Of a stretch of DNA of 64,000 nt, positions 26,857 to 36,822 are shown piece by piece. Made by a program: the position numbers and the translations under genes. The notes beneath the pieces are model-generated. The model did not search any database. It worked only from the letters and a program-made list of their open reading frames with translations, and had not been told where the DNA came from. The first letter of the stretch is position 1. The number at the start of each line of letters is the position of its first letter. Origin of the DNA: Nonomuraea basaltis (GTDB taxonomy: Bacteria; Actinomycetota; Actinomycetes; Streptosporangiales; Streptosporangiaceae); the NCBI RefSeq assembly GCF_005893125.1, contig NZ_VCJS01000019.1:1-64000 (forward strand), written 5' to 3'.

Positions 26857-27336
26857 TCATCGGGCAGGTCCGTCGGCCGCTGGGGGCGGTTCGACGGGCC
26901 TGCCTGGTGGTCTCTCTGTGGCGCGCTCGGAGTCGAGCGCGTCCTGCAGCAGCACGACCGCCGCTGCCTGGTCGACGACGCCGCGCTGCTTCTTGGCCTT
27001 CACGCCGCTGGCGCGCAGCCCCTGCTGGGCGGCGACCGTGGTCAGCCGCTCGTCGAACAGCCGCACGGGCGTCGGCGCGAGCCGGGCCGCGAGGTCGGCG
27101 GCGAACCGGCGGGCCAGCGCGGCCGCCTGCCCCTCGCGTCCCGACAACGAGGTGGGCAGCCCCACCACGACCTCGATCGCCTCGTGCTCGGCGACGATCG
27201 CGGCGATGCGGTCGAGGTCGCCCTTGCCCCGCTTGACGGTCTCGACCGGCGTGGCCAGCATGCCTGATGGGTCGCTGCGGGCCACGCCGACGCGTACGGA
27301 GCCGACGTCCACGCCGATCCGTGAACCGAACCTCAT
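26857..27336 (-). CDS. ruvX: YqgF/RuvX RNase H-like nuclease
   Basis: 159 residues. Putative Holliday-junction resolvase, with a role in 16S rRNA 5'-end maturation in some bacteria. RNase H-like motifs: [16 protein letters not shown] at the start (catalytic Asp), [20 protein letters not shown] (catalytic Glu), and [12 protein letters not shown] (catalytic Asp). The ATG lies one base after the alaS stop (TGACATG), so the two are translationally linked. The last ~20 residues form a Pro/Arg-rich tail beyond the usual family end. Confidence 0.93.
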   Translation of the reverse strand: MRFGSRIGVDVGSVRVGVARSDPSGMLATPVETVKRGKGDLDRIAAIVAEHEAIEVVVGLPTSLSGREGQAAALARRFAADLAARLAPTPVRLFDERLTTVAAQQGLRASGVKAKKQRGVVDQAAAVVLLQDALDSERATERPPGRPVEPPPAADGPAR

Positions 27337-27337
27337 G

Positions 27338-30022
27338 TCAGCCGAGCTGCCCAGTGATCTGCGCGGCGATGGCCTCTTCGACCAGGCGCAGCGCGTCGCC
27401 GATCGCCTCCGGTCGTGTGCCTCCGCCTTGTGCGACATCGTCCTTGCCGCCACCGCCACCCCCAAGAGCCTTGGCGGCGACGCCGACCAGCCGTCCGGCC
27501 TTGAGCCCTCGCTCGCGCCCCGCCTCGTTGACCGCGGCAACCACCACCGGCCGGTCGGAGGGGACGCCGGCGATCACGATGACCGCCGGCCGGTCGGCCG
27601 GGAACCTGCCGCGCACATCAAGCGCGAGCTTACGCAGGTCATCGGCGCCGGTGCCATCAGGCGCGCGGTGTGTCACGACGGAGACACCCTGCAGGTCACG
27701 AGCCTGAGACACCAGATCGCCGGCCACCTCGAGCACCTGGGCGGAGCGGAGCCTCTCCAGCTCCTTCTCCGCCGTGCGCAGCCGGGTGACGATGCCGTCG
27801 ATGCGCTCGGGCAGCTCCTCCCGGCGCGCCTTGAGCTGCTCGGTGAGCTGGTGGACCAGCACGCTCTCGCGGGCCAGGAAGCGGAAGGCGTCGATGCCGA
27901 CGAGCGCCTCGACGCGGCGCACGCCTGCGCCGACCGACTGCTCGCCGAGCACCTTGACCAGGCCGAGCTGCCCGGAGCTGTGCACGTGGGTGCCGCCGCA
28001 CAGCTCGCGCGAGTAGTCGCCGATCTCGACCACGCGGACCTCGTCGCCGTATTTCTCGCCGAACATCGCCAGCGCGCCCATCGCCCTGGCCTCGGCCTGC
28101 GAGGTGTAGAAGGCGTTGACCTTGAGGTCGTTGACGAGCACCGCGTTGACCTCGTCCTCGACGTCGCGCAGCACGCTCGCCGGCACCGCGCCCGCCGCGG
28201 TGAAGTCGAAGCGGAAGCGGCCGGGCGAGTTCTCCGAGCCGGCCTGGGCCGCCGTCTCGCCGAGCGCGTTCTTGAAACCGCGGTGGACGAGATGGGTGGC
28301 GCTGTGGCTGCGCGAGATCGCGCGGCGGCGCTCGAGGTCGATCTCCGCCTGCGCCTCGTCGCCGACCTTCAGCTCGCCGCTGCGGATCTTGCCGCGGTGC
28401 ATGACGAGCCCGGGGAGCGGGGACTGCACGTCGACGATCTCGACCTCGGCGCCGCTGGTGCGGATCACGCCCTGGTCGGCGAGCTGGCCGCCGCCCTCGG
28501 CGTAGAACGGGGTGCGCCCGAGCACGACCTCCACGGTCGTGCCCGCGCCCGCCGCCGGGACGGACGCGCCGTCGACGAGGATGCCGACCACGCTCGTGTC
28601 GGCCTCGGTCTGGTCGTAGCCGAGGAACTCGACCTTGCCCGCCGCCTCCAGCAGCTGCCCGAAGACGGAGATGTCGGCGTTGCCGGTCTTCTTCGCCGCC
28701 GCGTCGGCCTTGGCCGCCGTCTTCTGCTCCTTCATGAGGCGGCGGAAGCCCTCCTCGTCGACCTTGAGCCCGTGCTCGGCCGCCATCTCCAGCGTCAGGT
28801 CGATCGGGAAGCCGTAGGTGTCGTGCAGCTTGAACGCCTGGTCGCCGGGCAGCGTGGTGCCGGACTTGCGCTTGGTCTCCTCGACGGCCACGTCGAAGAT
28901 CGCGGTGCCGGTGCGGAGCGTGCCGAGGAAGGACGCCTCCTCGGCGTCGATGATCCCGTGAATCTGCGGCGCGTCGGCCTTGAGCTGGGAGTACTGCTCG
29001 CCCATGACGTTGATCGCGACGTCGGTCAGCTCGTGCATGTAGCGGTCGTCGCCGGAGCCGAGCAGGCGCAGGTTGCGCACGGTCCGGCGCAGGATGCGGC
29101 GCAGGACGTAGCCGCGGCCCTCGTTGCTGGGCATGACGCCGTCGGCGACGAGCATGGTGCCGGTGCGCACGTGGTCGGCGATCACCCGCAGGCTGACGTC
29201 GGCGCGGTGGTCGCGCCCGTAGCGGGTCTTGGTGAGCTCGGCCGCCTTGTCGAGGATCTTGTACGTGGTGTCGATCTCGTAGAGGTTGTCGACGCCCTGC
29301 AGGATCGTCGCCATGCGCTCGAGGCCCATGCCGGTGTCGATGTTCTTGGCGGGCAGCTCGCCGGCGATGTCGAAGTCGACCTTGGTGCGGACCTGGCTGA
29401 GCTGGTACTGCATGAAGACGAGGTTCCACACCTCGAGGTAGCGGTCCTCGTCGGCGACGGGCCCGCCCTCCTTGCCGTATTCGGGGCCGCGGTCGTAGTA
29501 GATCTCCGAGCAGGGGCCGCCGGGACCGGGCACGCCCATGTGCCAGTAGTTGTCCTCCAGGCCGCGGCGCTGAATGCGCTCATCGGGCAGGCCGACGCGG
29601 TTGCGCCAGAGGTCGTAGGCCTCGTCGTCGTCGAGGTAGACCGTCGCCCACAGCCGGTCCTCGGGGAAGCCGAAGCCGCCGTCGGACTCCGACTTGGTGA
29701 GCAGCTCCCACGCGAACGGGATCACCTCGGCCTTGAAGTAGTCGCCGATGGAGAAGTTGCCCAGCATCTGGAAGAACGTGGCGTGCCGCGTGGTCTTGCC
29801 GACCTCTTCGATGTCGGGGGTGCGCACGCACTTCTGCGCGGTGGCCAGCCGTGACGCCGGAGGCGTGCGCTGCCCCAGGAAGTACGGCTTGAACGGCACC
29901 ATACCCGCATTGACCAGGAGAAGCGTTGGGTCCTCAGCGATCAGGCTGGCCGAGGGCACGACCTTGTGCCCACGCTCCTCGAAGAAGCGCAGGAAGCGGC
30001 GGGCGATCTCTGCCGACTCCAT
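27338..30022 (-). CDS. alaS: Alanyl-tRNA synthetase
   Basis: Charges tRNA-Ala and edits Ser/Gly mischarging. 894 residues. The class II core starts at [18 protein letters not shown], with [16 protein letters not shown] and motif 3 regions; the editing domain carries zinc ligands [11 protein letters not shown] (HxxxH) and [10 protein letters not shown]; a C-Ala domain ends the protein. The ATG at 30022 has AAGGA eight bases upstream; the ATG nine bases earlier overlaps that site. It is followed at once by ruvX and preceded by two small membrane genes, the conserved actinobacterial order. Confidence 0.98.
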   Translation of the reverse strand: MESAEIARRFLRFFEERGHKVVPSASLIAEDPTLLLVNAGMVPFKPYFLGQRTPPASRLATAQKCVRTPDIEEVGKTTRHATFFQMLGNFSIGDYFKAEVIPFAWELLTKSESDGGFGFPEDRLWATVYLDDDEAYDLWRNRVGLPDERIQRRGLEDNYWHMGVPGPGGPCSEIYYDRGPEYGKEGGPVADEDRYLEVWNLVFMQYQLSQVRTKVDFDIAGELPAKNIDTGMGLERMATILQGVDNLYEIDTTYKILDKAAELTKTRYGRDHRADVSLRVIADHVRTGTMLVADGVMPSNEGRGYVLRRILRRTVRNLRLLGSGDDRYMHELTDVAINVMGEQYSQLKADAPQIHGIIDAEEASFLGTLRTGTAIFDVAVEETKRKSGTTLPGDQAFKLHDTYGFPIDLTLEMAAEHGLKVDEEGFRRLMKEQKTAAKADAAAKKTGNADISVFGQLLEAAGKVEFLGYDQTEADTSVVGILVDGASVPAAGAGTTVEVVLGRTPFYAEGGGQLADQGVIRTSGAEVEIVDVQSPLPGLVMHRGKIRSGELKVGDEAQAEIDLERRRAISRSHSATHLVHRGFKNALGETAAQAGSENSPGRFRFDFTAAGAVPASVLRDVEDEVNAVLVNDLKVNAFYTSQAEARAMGALAMFGEKYGDEVRVVEIGDYSRELCGGTHVHSSGQLGLVKVLGEQSVGAGVRRVEALVGIDAFRFLARESVLVHQLTEQLKARREELPERIDGIVTRLRTAEKELERLRSAQVLEVAGDLVSQARDLQGVSVVTHRAPDGTGADDLRKLALDVRGRFPADRPAVIVIAGVPSDRPVVVAAVNEAGRERGLKAGRLVGVAAKALGGGGGGKDDVAQGGGTRPEAIGDALRLVEEAIAAQITGQLG

Positions 30023-30042
30023 GATGGCCATCCTTTACGTAG

Positions 30043-30273
30043 TCAGTTGTTGTCTTCAGCGTTGTCGAGCTCGAAGCGCGCCCGCAACTCGGTTTCGCGC
30101 TCGGCCGCCTCGCCGAGGGCGTCAGAGGTAAAGTCTCTCACCCTCCGGAGCATGCCCGCCGCGCCGTCGGCGGTCCTGCGGGCCACATGGTTCGGATGCA
30201 GCGCCTGCAGGCGGCGCATCACCCAGAAGGCGAGGAACGCGCCGAGCGACAGGTAGAACAACCTTCTGATCAT
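30043..30273 (-). CDS. Small membrane protein, DUF6167-like
   Basis: 76 residues with one N-terminal hydrophobic segment (RLFYLSLGAFLAFWVM) and a charged helical tail ending AEDNN. It matches by position and shape the DUF6167 proteins found between DUF948 and alaS in actinobacteria. Its ATG overlaps the DUF948 stop by four bases (ATGA), so the two are co-translated. Function unknown; perhaps a partner of the DUF948 protein at the membrane. Confidence 0.8.
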   Translation of the reverse strand: MIRRLFYLSLGAFLAFWVMRRLQALHPNHVARRTADGAAGMLRRVRDFTSDALGEAAERETELRARFELDNAEDNN

Positions 30274-30656
30274 CGCGGCCGCCTCGGCCCGGGCGTGCGC
30301 CTGGGAGGCCGGCGGGCCTCGATGGCGCGCCGCACGCCGTAGCCGAGCGCCGACACCTTGATCAGCGGCCCGGTGAAGATGGTCTGCGTGACCGCGCTGA
30401 GCTTGGCCGCGTGGCCGCTGACCTGCTTGACGTCCCTGGCGATGGCCTCGACGGCGATCAGCTGCCTGTTGGTCTCGTTGACCGTGACGCTCATGTCCTC
30501 GAGCAGCGGCGTCAGGCGGTTGTTCAGGTCGGAGACCGCCTTGGTGGTCTCCGTGAGCAGCCTGGCGAGCTTGACGAGCACCATGGCGAGAACGCAGACC
30601 AGGACTATCCAGCCCGTGGCGGCGATCAGGCCGGCGACCTCTCCAGCGGTAAGCAT
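30270..30656 (-). CDS. DUF948-containing membrane protein
   Basis: 128 residues: a transmembrane helix at about 8-30 (LIAATGWIVLVCVLAMVLV) followed by an amphipathic coiled-coil-like helix (LLTETTKAVSDLNNRLTPLL, SVTVNETNRQLIAVEAIA) and a basic Pro/Arg tail. This is the DUF948 pattern, resembling methyl-accepting helices. Function unknown. Conserved neighbour of alaS; overlaps the DUF6167-like gene. Confidence 0.87.
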   Translation of the reverse strand: MLTAGEVAGLIAATGWIVLVCVLAMVLVKLARLLTETTKAVSDLNNRLTPLLEDMSVTVNETNRQLIAVEAIARDVKQVSGHAAKLSAVTQTIFTGPLIKVSALGYGVRRAIEARRPPRRTPGPRRPR

Positions 30657-30741
30657 CCGCTCATCTCCCTCGTACGCTGGGCCGGAACGGCAAGACCCTA
30701 TCGCGTCCCGGCGACAACGTTACTGAGGAAGCCCAGCCGGA

Positions 30742-31653
30742 TCAGGCCGCCACGTCGGCCCCCGGCACTTCCGAGACCGCCCGCATGAGCCCGCGCGCCG
30801 CTCTGATCTCGGGCGCGACCAGCCGTTCCGGCATGACGGCTGCGGCCGCGCGCAACGCCTTGAGCGCCGCGCCGGCCGCGTGTTCGGCGGCTCTGTTGCC
30901 GCGGCAGCCGTACATCTGCCTGGCCCAGGCGGGCAGCGTCGCGAAGGCGAGCGCGCCGGCGGCGGGCAGCGAGCCGAGCGCGAGCGGCGGCGTGAGGAAC
31001 GCCAGCCGGAACGACAGCCGCGGGCTGACACTGCGGCGCAGCGCGTCGCGGGCCTCGCCGGTGGCGGACAGGTACGGGCGCATGCCGTCGAAGTAGTCGT
31101 TCAGCTCCGCCACGTCGCCGGGCACGTCGTCCACGCCGGCGAGGCGGGCGCTGCGGCGCTGCTCGGCCACGTAGGCGTCCGATTCGGCCCTGGTGAGCGG
31201 CACGCCGGAGCGCAGGGCCAGCTCCAGGTGCGAGGAGGTCTCCGCGCAATGGACCCAGCGCAGGTTCTCCTCCTCGTCCACGCGGAACAGGGTGCCGGTG
31301 CCGGTGTCGAGGCCTATGAGGCGGGCTTGCACGCTGCGTACCCGCTCGGCCGCCCGCTCGGCCTGCTCGCGGGTGCCGAACGTGCGCACGGTGACGAAGT
31401 CGAGCTGCCGCCGCAGGCGGGCGCGGGCGACCTCGGGGTCGTCGAGGAGGCAGTTCTGGGCGATGCCACGGATGGTACGGGGATGCAGGGCCTGCAACTG
31501 GAAAGCGCGCAGCACGGCCGGCCAGCCGAGCGCCTCGGTGTGGACTCGCCAGGTGATCGAGTGGGGACCGAACAGGCCGTCGCCGGGGGTAACCGTCGCC
31601 TTCACACGGTTGTGATTCCCCGTGAACGCCTGTTTAGTACGGCTTTCACACAT
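30742..31653 (-). CDS. Oxygenase MpaB-family (DUF2236) protein
   Basis: 303 residues. The MpaB/DUF2236 family contains haem-dependent oxygenases such as latex-clearing protein relatives. Visible family features: GDGLFGPHSITWRVHTEALGW near the N-terminus, RTFGTREQAERAAERVRSVQ, FRVDEEENLRWVHCAET with the WVH histidine, and RAESDAYVAEQRR, then the C-terminal helices with PAWARQMYG. The substrate is unknown. The ATG at 31653 is close to GGAGGG; a GTG near residue 17 (VKATVTPGDG) is another possible start. It stands between rarA and the DUF948 gene on the same strand. Confidence 0.85.
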   Translation of the reverse strand: MCESRTKQAFTGNHNRVKATVTPGDGLFGPHSITWRVHTEALGWPAVLRAFQLQALHPRTIRGIAQNCLLDDPEVARARLRRQLDFVTVRTFGTREQAERAAERVRSVQARLIGLDTGTGTLFRVDEEENLRWVHCAETSSHLELALRSGVPLTRAESDAYVAEQRRSARLAGVDDVPGDVAELNDYFDGMRPYLSATGEARDALRRSVSPRLSFRLAFLTPPLALGSLPAAGALAFATLPAWARQMYGCRGNRAAEHAAGAALKALRAAAAVMPERLVAPEIRAARGLMRAVSEVPGADVAA

Positions 31654-31819
31654 CGCCCTCCATCGCACCACCCGCCGGCCCGGCGCCGGCAAGGTGTCGG
31701 CACACACCCACTGCCGGCGCGAACGCGTGCCTGTCCGGCGTGCGGCGCGCGCTCCGGCGCCTTCCGTTCACCACTCGTTCCCGGAGGACGGCAACCGTCG
31801 TGGGCGCTCGTGGAGCGGG

Positions 31820-33319
31820 TCAGGAGCCGCGGAGGAAGTCGCGGATCTTGGACCAGCGGTCGGCGACCGGGGCCTCGGCGCCGTGCCGGGTGGGCTCGTA
31901 GTAGCGGCGGTCGCGGACCTGCTCCGGCGCGTAGTCCTGGCGTACGACCCCGTGCTCGAAGTCGTGCGGGTATTTGTAGCCGTCCCCATGGCCCAGCTTG
32001 GCGGCCCCCGGGTAGTGGGCGTCGCGCAGGTGGCCGGGGACCTGGCCGATCAGGCCGCGCCGGACGTCGCCGATCGCGGCCCCGATGGCCTTGACCACGG
32101 CGTTGGACTTGGGCGCCAGCGCGCAGTGGATGACGGCGTGGGCCAGGTTGATCTGGCCCTCGGGCAGGCCGATGAGCTGCACGGCCTGGGCGGCGGCGAC
32201 GGCGGTCTGCAGGCAGGTGGGGTCGGCCATGCCGACGTCCTCGGAGGCGAAGATGACGATCCGGCGGGCGATGAAGCGCGGGTCCTCGCCGGCCTCGATC
32301 ATGCGGGCCAGGTAGTGGAGCGCGGCGTCGGCGTCGGATCCGCGCATCGACTTGATGAACGCGCTGATCACGTCGTAGTGCTGGTCGCCCTGCCGGTCGT
32401 AGCGCACGGCGGCCTTGTCGACGGCCTTCTCGACGACCTCCACCGTGATACGGGGAGCTTGATCCCCGCATCGGACAATCGCCTCTTCCTCGCTTTTCGG
32501 GGGGAACGCGGGGGGAGCTTGCTCCCCCCGCGAGGCAATCGCCTCTTCCTCGCCCTTCGGGGGGAACGCGGGGGGAGCTTGCTCCCCCCGCGAGGCAATC
32601 GCCTCTTCCTCGCCCTTCGGGGGGGACACGGGGGGCATGCCCCCCGTGGGGTCGGCCAGCAGCGCCGCCGCCTCCAGGTAGGTCAGCGACCTGCGCGCGT
32701 CCCCGCCCGCGAGGCGTACGAGATGCTCCAGCGCCTCCGGGGCGAGCGTGGCGCGTCCGCCCAGGCCGCGCGGGTCGGACACGGCCCGCTCCAGCACCAC
32801 CCGGATGTCGTCCTCGGACAGGGACTCCAGCGTGAGCAGCAGCGAGCGCGACAGCAGCGGCGAGATGACCGAGAAGAACGGGTTTTCTGTGGTGGCGCCG
32901 ATGAAGGTGACCCAGCGGTTCTCCACGGCGGGTAGCAGGGCGTCCTGCTGGGCCTTGTTGAAGCGGTGCACCTCGTCCACGAACAGCACGGTCTGGCGGC
33001 CGGTCATGCCCAGCTCGCGCCGGGCGTTGTCGATGGCCGCCCGCACGTCCTTGACGCCCGCGGACACCGCGGAGACCTCGACGAAGCGGCGCTTGGTGAC
33101 GTTGGAGACGACGTACGCGAGCGTGGTCTTGCCGGTGCCCGGCGGCCCCCACAGGAAAAGCGACATGGGAGCCTCGCTCTCGACCAGGCGCCGCAGCGGG
33201 GTGCCGGGGCCGAGCAGGTGCCGCTGGCCGATCACCTCATCGAGGGTGCGCGGGCGCATCCGCACCGCGAGGGGCTGCGGGGTGGCCTCCTCAGCCGCCG
33301 AATCGAACAGACTCTCCAC
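31820..33319 (-). CDS. rarA: Replication-associated recombination protein A, with repeat insertion
   Basis: AAA+ ATPase (RarA/MgsA, relative of eukaryotic WRNIP1) acting at stalled forks. 499 residues, about 50-65 longer than usual. Walker [14 protein letters not shown] at about 57-68, Walker [11 protein letters not shown] at about 111-120, sensor 1 [10 protein letters not shown], then the helical tetramerisation domain ([43 protein letters not shown]). Between the AAA+ lid ([16 protein letters not shown]) and the helical domain ([10 protein letters not shown]) sits a 60-residue insert made of three copies of a 20-residue unit. The frame is kept, so the protein is probably functional. Confidence 0.96.
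   Translation of the reverse strand: MESLFDSAAEEATPQPLAVRMRPRTLDEVIGQRHLLGPGTPLRRLVESEAPMSLFLWGPPGTGKTTLAYVVSNVTKRRFVEVSAVSAGVKDVRAAIDNARRELGMTGRQTVLFVDEVHRFNKAQQDALLPAVENRWVTFIGATTENPFFSVISPLLSRSLLLTLESLSEDDIRVVLERAVSDPRGLGGRATLAPEALEHLVRLAGGDARRSLTYLEAAALLADPTGGMPPVSPPKGEEEAIASRGEQAPPAFPPKGEEEAIASRGEQAPPAFPPKSEEEAIVRCGDQAPRITVEVVEKAVDKAAVRYDRQGDQHYDVISAFIKSMRGSDADAALHYLARMIEAGEDPRFIARRIVIFASEDVGMADPTCLQTAVAAAQAVQLIGLPEGQINLAHAVIHCALAPKSNAVVKAIGAAIGDVRRGLIGQVPGHLRDAHYPGAAKLGHGDGYKYPHDFEHGVVRQDYAPEQVRDRRYYEPTRHGAEAPVADRWSKIRDFLRGS
32450..32640 (-). repeat. Three 60-bp in-frame repeats inside rarA
   Basis: Three tandem 60-base units, two nearly identical. Each encodes 20 residues around [20 protein letters not shown]. 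Each unit contains palindromes GGGGGGAGC-TT-GCTCCCCCC and GAGGC-AATC-GCCTC, so the DNA or RNA can form hairpins, like palindromic elements that insert in coding genes of other bacteria. Confidence 0.9.
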
Positions 33320-33328
33320 AACGCGAGA

Positions 33329-33811
33329 TTACACTCCCCATACGGCTCTCGCTCCGGAGTCGCCGGCCTGGAAGACGTAGTAGCCGGCCACGGCGGCCAG
33401 CACCAGCGTCACGCCCGACAGGGTCAGCGTCACGGGACGGCCGAACCGGTCGCGGCCGACGGAGTCGCGGGCCGGGCGGGTGGCGTACACGAGGAGCAGG
33501 GAGGCCACGGCCAGGCCGAGCACCGACAGCAGCAGCGGGTTGGCGAAGCTCTGGTGGGCGGAGATGCGGGTGCCCAGCTCACCGTCCGCGGTGGCGAAGC
33601 GGGCGGCCTTGAGGCTCTCGCCGCTCTGCTTGGCCGCGAAGACGGTCGCGGGGGCGGCCAGGGAGAGCAGGACGACGGCCCAGGCGACGTACGCCCGCCA
33701 GCGCGGCAGCAGCGCGTAGCCGGCCGCCACGGCGACGAGCAGCGGGGTCAGCACGACCGCGAAATGAATGATCAGCGCGTGGGCCGGCAGGCCCAGGATC
33801 TGGTCGAACAT
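33329..33811 (-). CDS. DUF2231 membrane protein
   Basis: 160 residues with four hydrophobic segments (about 10-32, 38-60, 90-110 and 128-150). The N-terminal ILGLPAHALIIHFAVVLTPL with two histidines is the DUF2231 signature, and HQSFANPLLL follows mid-protein; a haem-binding role has been suggested for relatives, not shown here. It ends nine bases before the rarA start on the same strand. Divergent from the cyclophilin gene; the 167-base gap between them must hold both promoters but no convincing boxes were recognised. Confidence 0.85.
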   Translation of the reverse strand: MFDQILGLPAHALIIHFAVVLTPLLVAVAAGYALLPRWRAYVAWAVVLLSLAAPATVFAAKQSGESLKAARFATADGELGTRISAHQSFANPLLLSVLGLAVASLLLVYATRPARDSVGRDRFGRPVTLTLSGVTLVLAAVAGYYVFQAGDSGARAVWGV

Positions 33812-33978
33812 GTGGACTCCTTAGTGCTCATTTCAACTACGTCTGCCAGCACCATAAGGTTCGCGACCTCACTGGCCGCCCTGATAGCTTTCGCCACTTA
33901 CGTCCGGCACATATCCGAGGCCGGTAGCATGCGCGAAGTTGTTTGGTCATGTGTCGGCAAAGATGAAGGAGACATGCG

Positions 33979-34875
33979 GTGAGCGGCGACGACCGCAAGA
34001 ACGAGCTGGCGCGGGAGCACAAGGAGCGGCAGGAGAAGCGCGCAGCAGCCGAGCAGTCCTCCAAGGCGAGGAGGAACACCTTCATCGGCGCAGGCGTGGC
34101 CGTCGTAGTGGTGGCGGGCGGCGTCTTCGCCGCGACCACTCTGGTCGACAAGGACGGCGCCGTGCCCGCCTCAGCGGCGAGCACGCCCTCGGCGTCCGCC
34201 TCCCCCTCCGCCCCCGCGCCGTCGGAGCTCCCGAGCACCACGCCGCCGAAGAAGGCGGGCGACGTGACGTGCACGTACAAGCGTGACGACTCGGTTCCGC
34301 ACAAGTTCGTGGGGCTGCCGGGCAAGAAGCCCAACCTGAAGCTCAGCACGATGACGATCCGCACCAACCACGGCAACGTCGTCATCGAGGTGGACGCGAA
34401 CGCCACCCCGTGCTCGGTCAACTCGATGGCCTTCCTGGCGAAGAAGGGCTTCTACAACAACAACAAGTGCCACCGCCTGGCGACGCTGGAGACGTCCGGC
34501 CTGTTCCTGCTGCAGTGCGGCGACCCGCAGGCCAAGGCCGACGGCAAGAACCCGACCGACGGCCAGGGCACCGCGGGCTACGTGTTCGCGGACGAGGCCG
34601 TGGGCGTCATGCCGTACACGAGGGGCGTGGTGTTCCTGACGCAGCCGCTGGACGCGGCCGGGCAGAACAGCAGCCAGTTCGCCATCTCAATGTCGGACGA
34701 GAACGCCCAGCTCGAGCCGCAGTATTCGGTGCTGGGCATCGTCAAGTCGGGCCTGGAGATCATCGAGAAGGTCGCCAAGGACGGCGTCCTCGTCAACGAG
34801 GGCGACATCACCGGGGACGGCGGCTCCACCGCCCCGAAGACGCCGATCATCATCAAGAGCGTCACGGTCAAGTAA
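33979..34875 (+). CDS. Membrane-anchored cyclophilin-type prolyl isomerase, copy 1
   Basis: 298 residues. The GTG has GAAGGAG upstream. A charged cytosolic tail (RKNELAREHKERQEKRAAAE) is followed by one membrane anchor (about 36-57), a Ser/Pro/Ala linker, and a cyclophilin domain outside the cell (about 110-298): TIRTNHGNVVIEV, KCHRLATLETSGLFLLQCGDP, GTAGYVFADE. Compared with typical cyclophilins the block HRL..F.IQGGD is altered (LFLLQCGDP) and SQFFI reads SQFAIS, so catalytic efficiency may be reduced. A near-identical architecture occurs at 38969, showing paralogy. It is convergent with aspS across a perfect hairpin. Confidence 0.92.
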   Translation: MSGDDRKNELAREHKERQEKRAAAEQSSKARRNTFIGAGVAVVVVAGGVFAATTLVDKDGAVPASAASTPSASASPSAPAPSELPSTTPPKKAGDVTCTYKRDDSVPHKFVGLPGKKPNLKLSTMTIRTNHGNVVIEVDANATPCSVNSMAFLAKKGFYNNNKCHRLATLETSGLFLLQCGDPQAKADGKNPTDGQGTAGYVFADEAVGVMPYTRGVVFLTQPLDAAGQNSSQFAISMSDENAQLEPQYSVLGIVKSGLEIIEKVAKDGVLVNEGDITGDGGSTAPKTPIIIKSVTVK

Positions 34876-34888
34876 CGGCGCGACGTGA

Positions 34889-34918
34889 AACGGCAGGCAC
34901 CGGGCGGTGCCTGCCGTT
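34889..34918. terminator. Bidirectional terminator between cyclophilin and aspS
   Basis: AACGGCAGGCACCG / CGGTGCCTGCCGTT, a perfect 14-bp stem with a 2-base loop, between convergent genes; it can serve both strands. Confidence 0.8.
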
Positions 34919-34934
34919 CGCGTGTGCGCCGCGG

Positions 34935-36686
34935 TTACGCGTCCGTCTTCGGCTGGGCGTCGACGCCCGCCTCCTTGCGCTGGTCGACCGTGATCGGCGT
35001 GGGCGCGCCGGTGAGCGGGTCGAAGCCGGAGGCCGTCTTCGGGAAGGCGATCACGTCGCGGATCGAGTCGCCGCCGGACAGCAGCATGCAGATCCGGTCC
35101 CAGCCGTAGGCGATGCCTCCGTGCGGCGGCGGGCCGTACTTGAACGCCTCCAGCAGGAAGCCGAACTTGCTCTCCGCCTCCTCCTTGGAGATGCCGAGCA
35201 CGTCGAAGACGCGCTGCTGCATCTCGGCCCGGTGGATACGGATCGAACCGCCGCCGATCTCCATGCCGTTGCAGACCATGTCGTAGGCGTAGGCCAGCGC
35301 CTCGCCGGGGTGGTCCTGGAAGTTGTCGGCCCACTCCGGCTTCGGCCCGGTGAACGGGTGGTGCACGGCCGTCCAGCCGATCTCGCGGCCCACCTCGTCG
35401 TGCACGGGCTCGAACATGGGGGCGTCGACCACCCACAGGAACGACCATGCCGACTCGTCGATCAGGCCGCAGCGGCGGCCGATCTCCAAGCGGGCCGCGC
35501 CGAGCAGGTCGCGCGAGGCCTGCCTGGGGCCGGCCGCGAAGAAGACCGCGTCGCCGGGGACGGCGCCGACCTTGGCCGCGAGCCCGGAGGTCTCCTCCTC
35601 CGACAGGTTCTTGGCGACCGGGCCGCCGAGCGTGCCGTCCTCCTGCACCAGCACGTAGGCCAAGCCCTTGGCGCCGCGCGAGCGGGCCCACTCCTGCCAG
35701 CCGTCGAGCTCCTTGCGGGTCTGCGAGGCCCCGCCCGGCATGACGACCGCGCCCACGTATTCGGCCTGGAAGACGCGGAAGGACGTGTTCGCGAAGTAGT
35801 CCGTCATCTCGACCAGCTCCTGGCCGAAGCGCAGGTCGGGCTTGTCGGAGCCGTAGCGGGCCATCGCGTCGGCGTACGTCATGCGCGGCAGCGGCGCCGG
35901 CACCTCGTAACCGGCGATCTCCCGCCACAGCCTGCCGATCAGCTTCTCGCCGACCTCGATGACGTCTTCCTGGTCCACGAAGGACATCTCGACGTCGATC
36001 TGGGTGAACTCCGGCTGACGGTCGGCCCGCAGGTCCTCGTCGCGGTAGCACTTGGCGAGCTGGTAGTAGCGCTCGAGCCCGCCGACCTGCAGCAGCTGCT
36101 TGAACAGCTGGGGCGACTGCGGCAGGGCGTACCAGTTGCCGGGCTGGAGCCGCACCGGCACCAGGAAGTCGCGCGCGCCCTCGGGCGTGGAGCGGGTCAG
36201 CGTCGGCGTCTCGACGTAGACGAAGCCGAGCTCGTGCATCACCTCGTTGGCCAGGTAGGTGGCCTTGGAGCGGGTGCGCATCGCGTCGGCCACCTGCTGG
36301 CGGCGGATGTCGAGGTAGCGGTACTTCAGCCGCGCCTCCTCCGACACGCCCACGTTGCCCTCGACCGGGAACGGCAGCGGCGCCGACTCGCTCAGCACCT
36401 CGACCGTGTCGGCCACCACCTCGATCTTGCCGGTGGGCAGGTCGGGGTTCTCGTTGCCCTCCGGGCGGACGCGGACCTGGCCGACGACCTTCACGCAGTA
36501 TTCGGCGCGCAGGTCGTGGGCGTGGTCCTCCTCGCGGAAGACCACCTGCGCCGAGCCGGAGGCGTCACGCAGGTCGATGAACACCACGCCGCCGTGGTCC
36601 CGGCGGCGGGCCACCCATCCCGCGAGCGTCACCTGCTGCCCGGCGTGCTCCTCGCGGAGCGACCCGGCCGTATGCGTGCGGATCAC
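34935..36686 (-). CDS. aspS: Aspartyl-tRNA synthetase
   Basis: Charges tRNA-Asp (possibly also tRNA-Asn if non-discriminating). 583 residues, bacterial type. An OB-fold anticodon domain ([23 protein letters not shown]) leads to class II motif 1 (YRYLDIRR region), motif 2 ([20 protein letters not shown]), the bacterial GAD insertion (about 290-420), and motif 3 ([16 protein letters not shown]). The GTG start ([14 protein letters not shown]) overlaps the stop of the upstream 23-codon ORF as GTGA, and the spacing from GAAGGG suits it. Expression is therefore linked to hisS through two micro-ORFs. The C-terminal tail after [11 protein letters not shown] is short and variable. Confidence 0.98.
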   Translation of the reverse strand: MIRTHTAGSLREEHAGQQVTLAGWVARRRDHGGVVFIDLRDASGSAQVVFREEDHAHDLRAEYCVKVVGQVRVRPEGNENPDLPTGKIEVVADTVEVLSESAPLPFPVEGNVGVSEEARLKYRYLDIRRQQVADAMRTRSKATYLANEVMHELGFVYVETPTLTRSTPEGARDFLVPVRLQPGNWYALPQSPQLFKQLLQVGGLERYYQLAKCYRDEDLRADRQPEFTQIDVEMSFVDQEDVIEVGEKLIGRLWREIAGYEVPAPLPRMTYADAMARYGSDKPDLRFGQELVEMTDYFANTSFRVFQAEYVGAVVMPGGASQTRKELDGWQEWARSRGAKGLAYVLVQEDGTLGGPVAKNLSEEETSGLAAKVGAVPGDAVFFAAGPRQASRDLLGAARLEIGRRCGLIDESAWSFLWVVDAPMFEPVHDEVGREIGWTAVHHPFTGPKPEWADNFQDHPGEALAYAYDMVCNGMEIGGGSIRIHRAEMQQRVFDVLGISKEEAESKFGFLLEAFKYGPPPHGGIAYGWDRICMLLSGGDSIRDVIAFPKTASGFDPLTGAPTPITVDQRKEAGVDAQPKTDA

Positions 36687-36754
36687 TGCACTTTCCCTTC
36701 GTACGGATAAAGGAAGGGCGGCAGCGACCCGGCGCGTGCTGACTCGCGGATCAC
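36683..36754 (-). CDS. Micro-ORF B between hisS and aspS (23 codons)
   Basis: A GTG-started 23-residue ORF, beginning [12 protein letters not shown] (compare Asp[12 protein letters not shown]) and ending YEGKVQ (compare HisS LKGKVQ). Its stop TGA overlaps the aspS GTG (GTGA) and its GTG overlaps the stop of micro-ORF A. It contains the ribosome binding site of aspS (GAAGGG). Probably a duplication product; it may act as a coupling leader rather than a functional peptide. Confidence 0.55.
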   Translation of the reverse strand: MIRESARAGSLPPFLYPYEGKVQ

Positions 36755-36822
36755 TGCACTTTCCCTTCGTACGGATAAAGGAAGGGCGGCAGCGACCCGG
36801 CGCGTGCTGACTCGCGGATCAC
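36751..36822 (-). CDS. Micro-ORF A between hisS and aspS (23 codons)
   Basis: Identical in peptide and DNA to micro-ORF B, 68 bases upstream. Its GTG overlaps the hisS stop codon as GTGA, so hisS, A, B and aspS form an unbroken chain of four-base overlaps. The ribosome binding site is the GAAGGG at the 3' end of hisS. Confidence 0.55.
   Translation of the reverse strand: MIRESARAGSLPPFLYPYEGKVQ

Noticed and set aside
26918-29854. A 978-codon plus-strand frame opposite ruvX and alaS
   Set aside because: Antisense shadow of alaS; AlaRS motifs on the minus strand are unambiguous.
32450-32640. A CRISPR array in the rarA repeats
   Set aside because: Direct 60-bp units without unique spacers, in frame within a gene; no cas genes.
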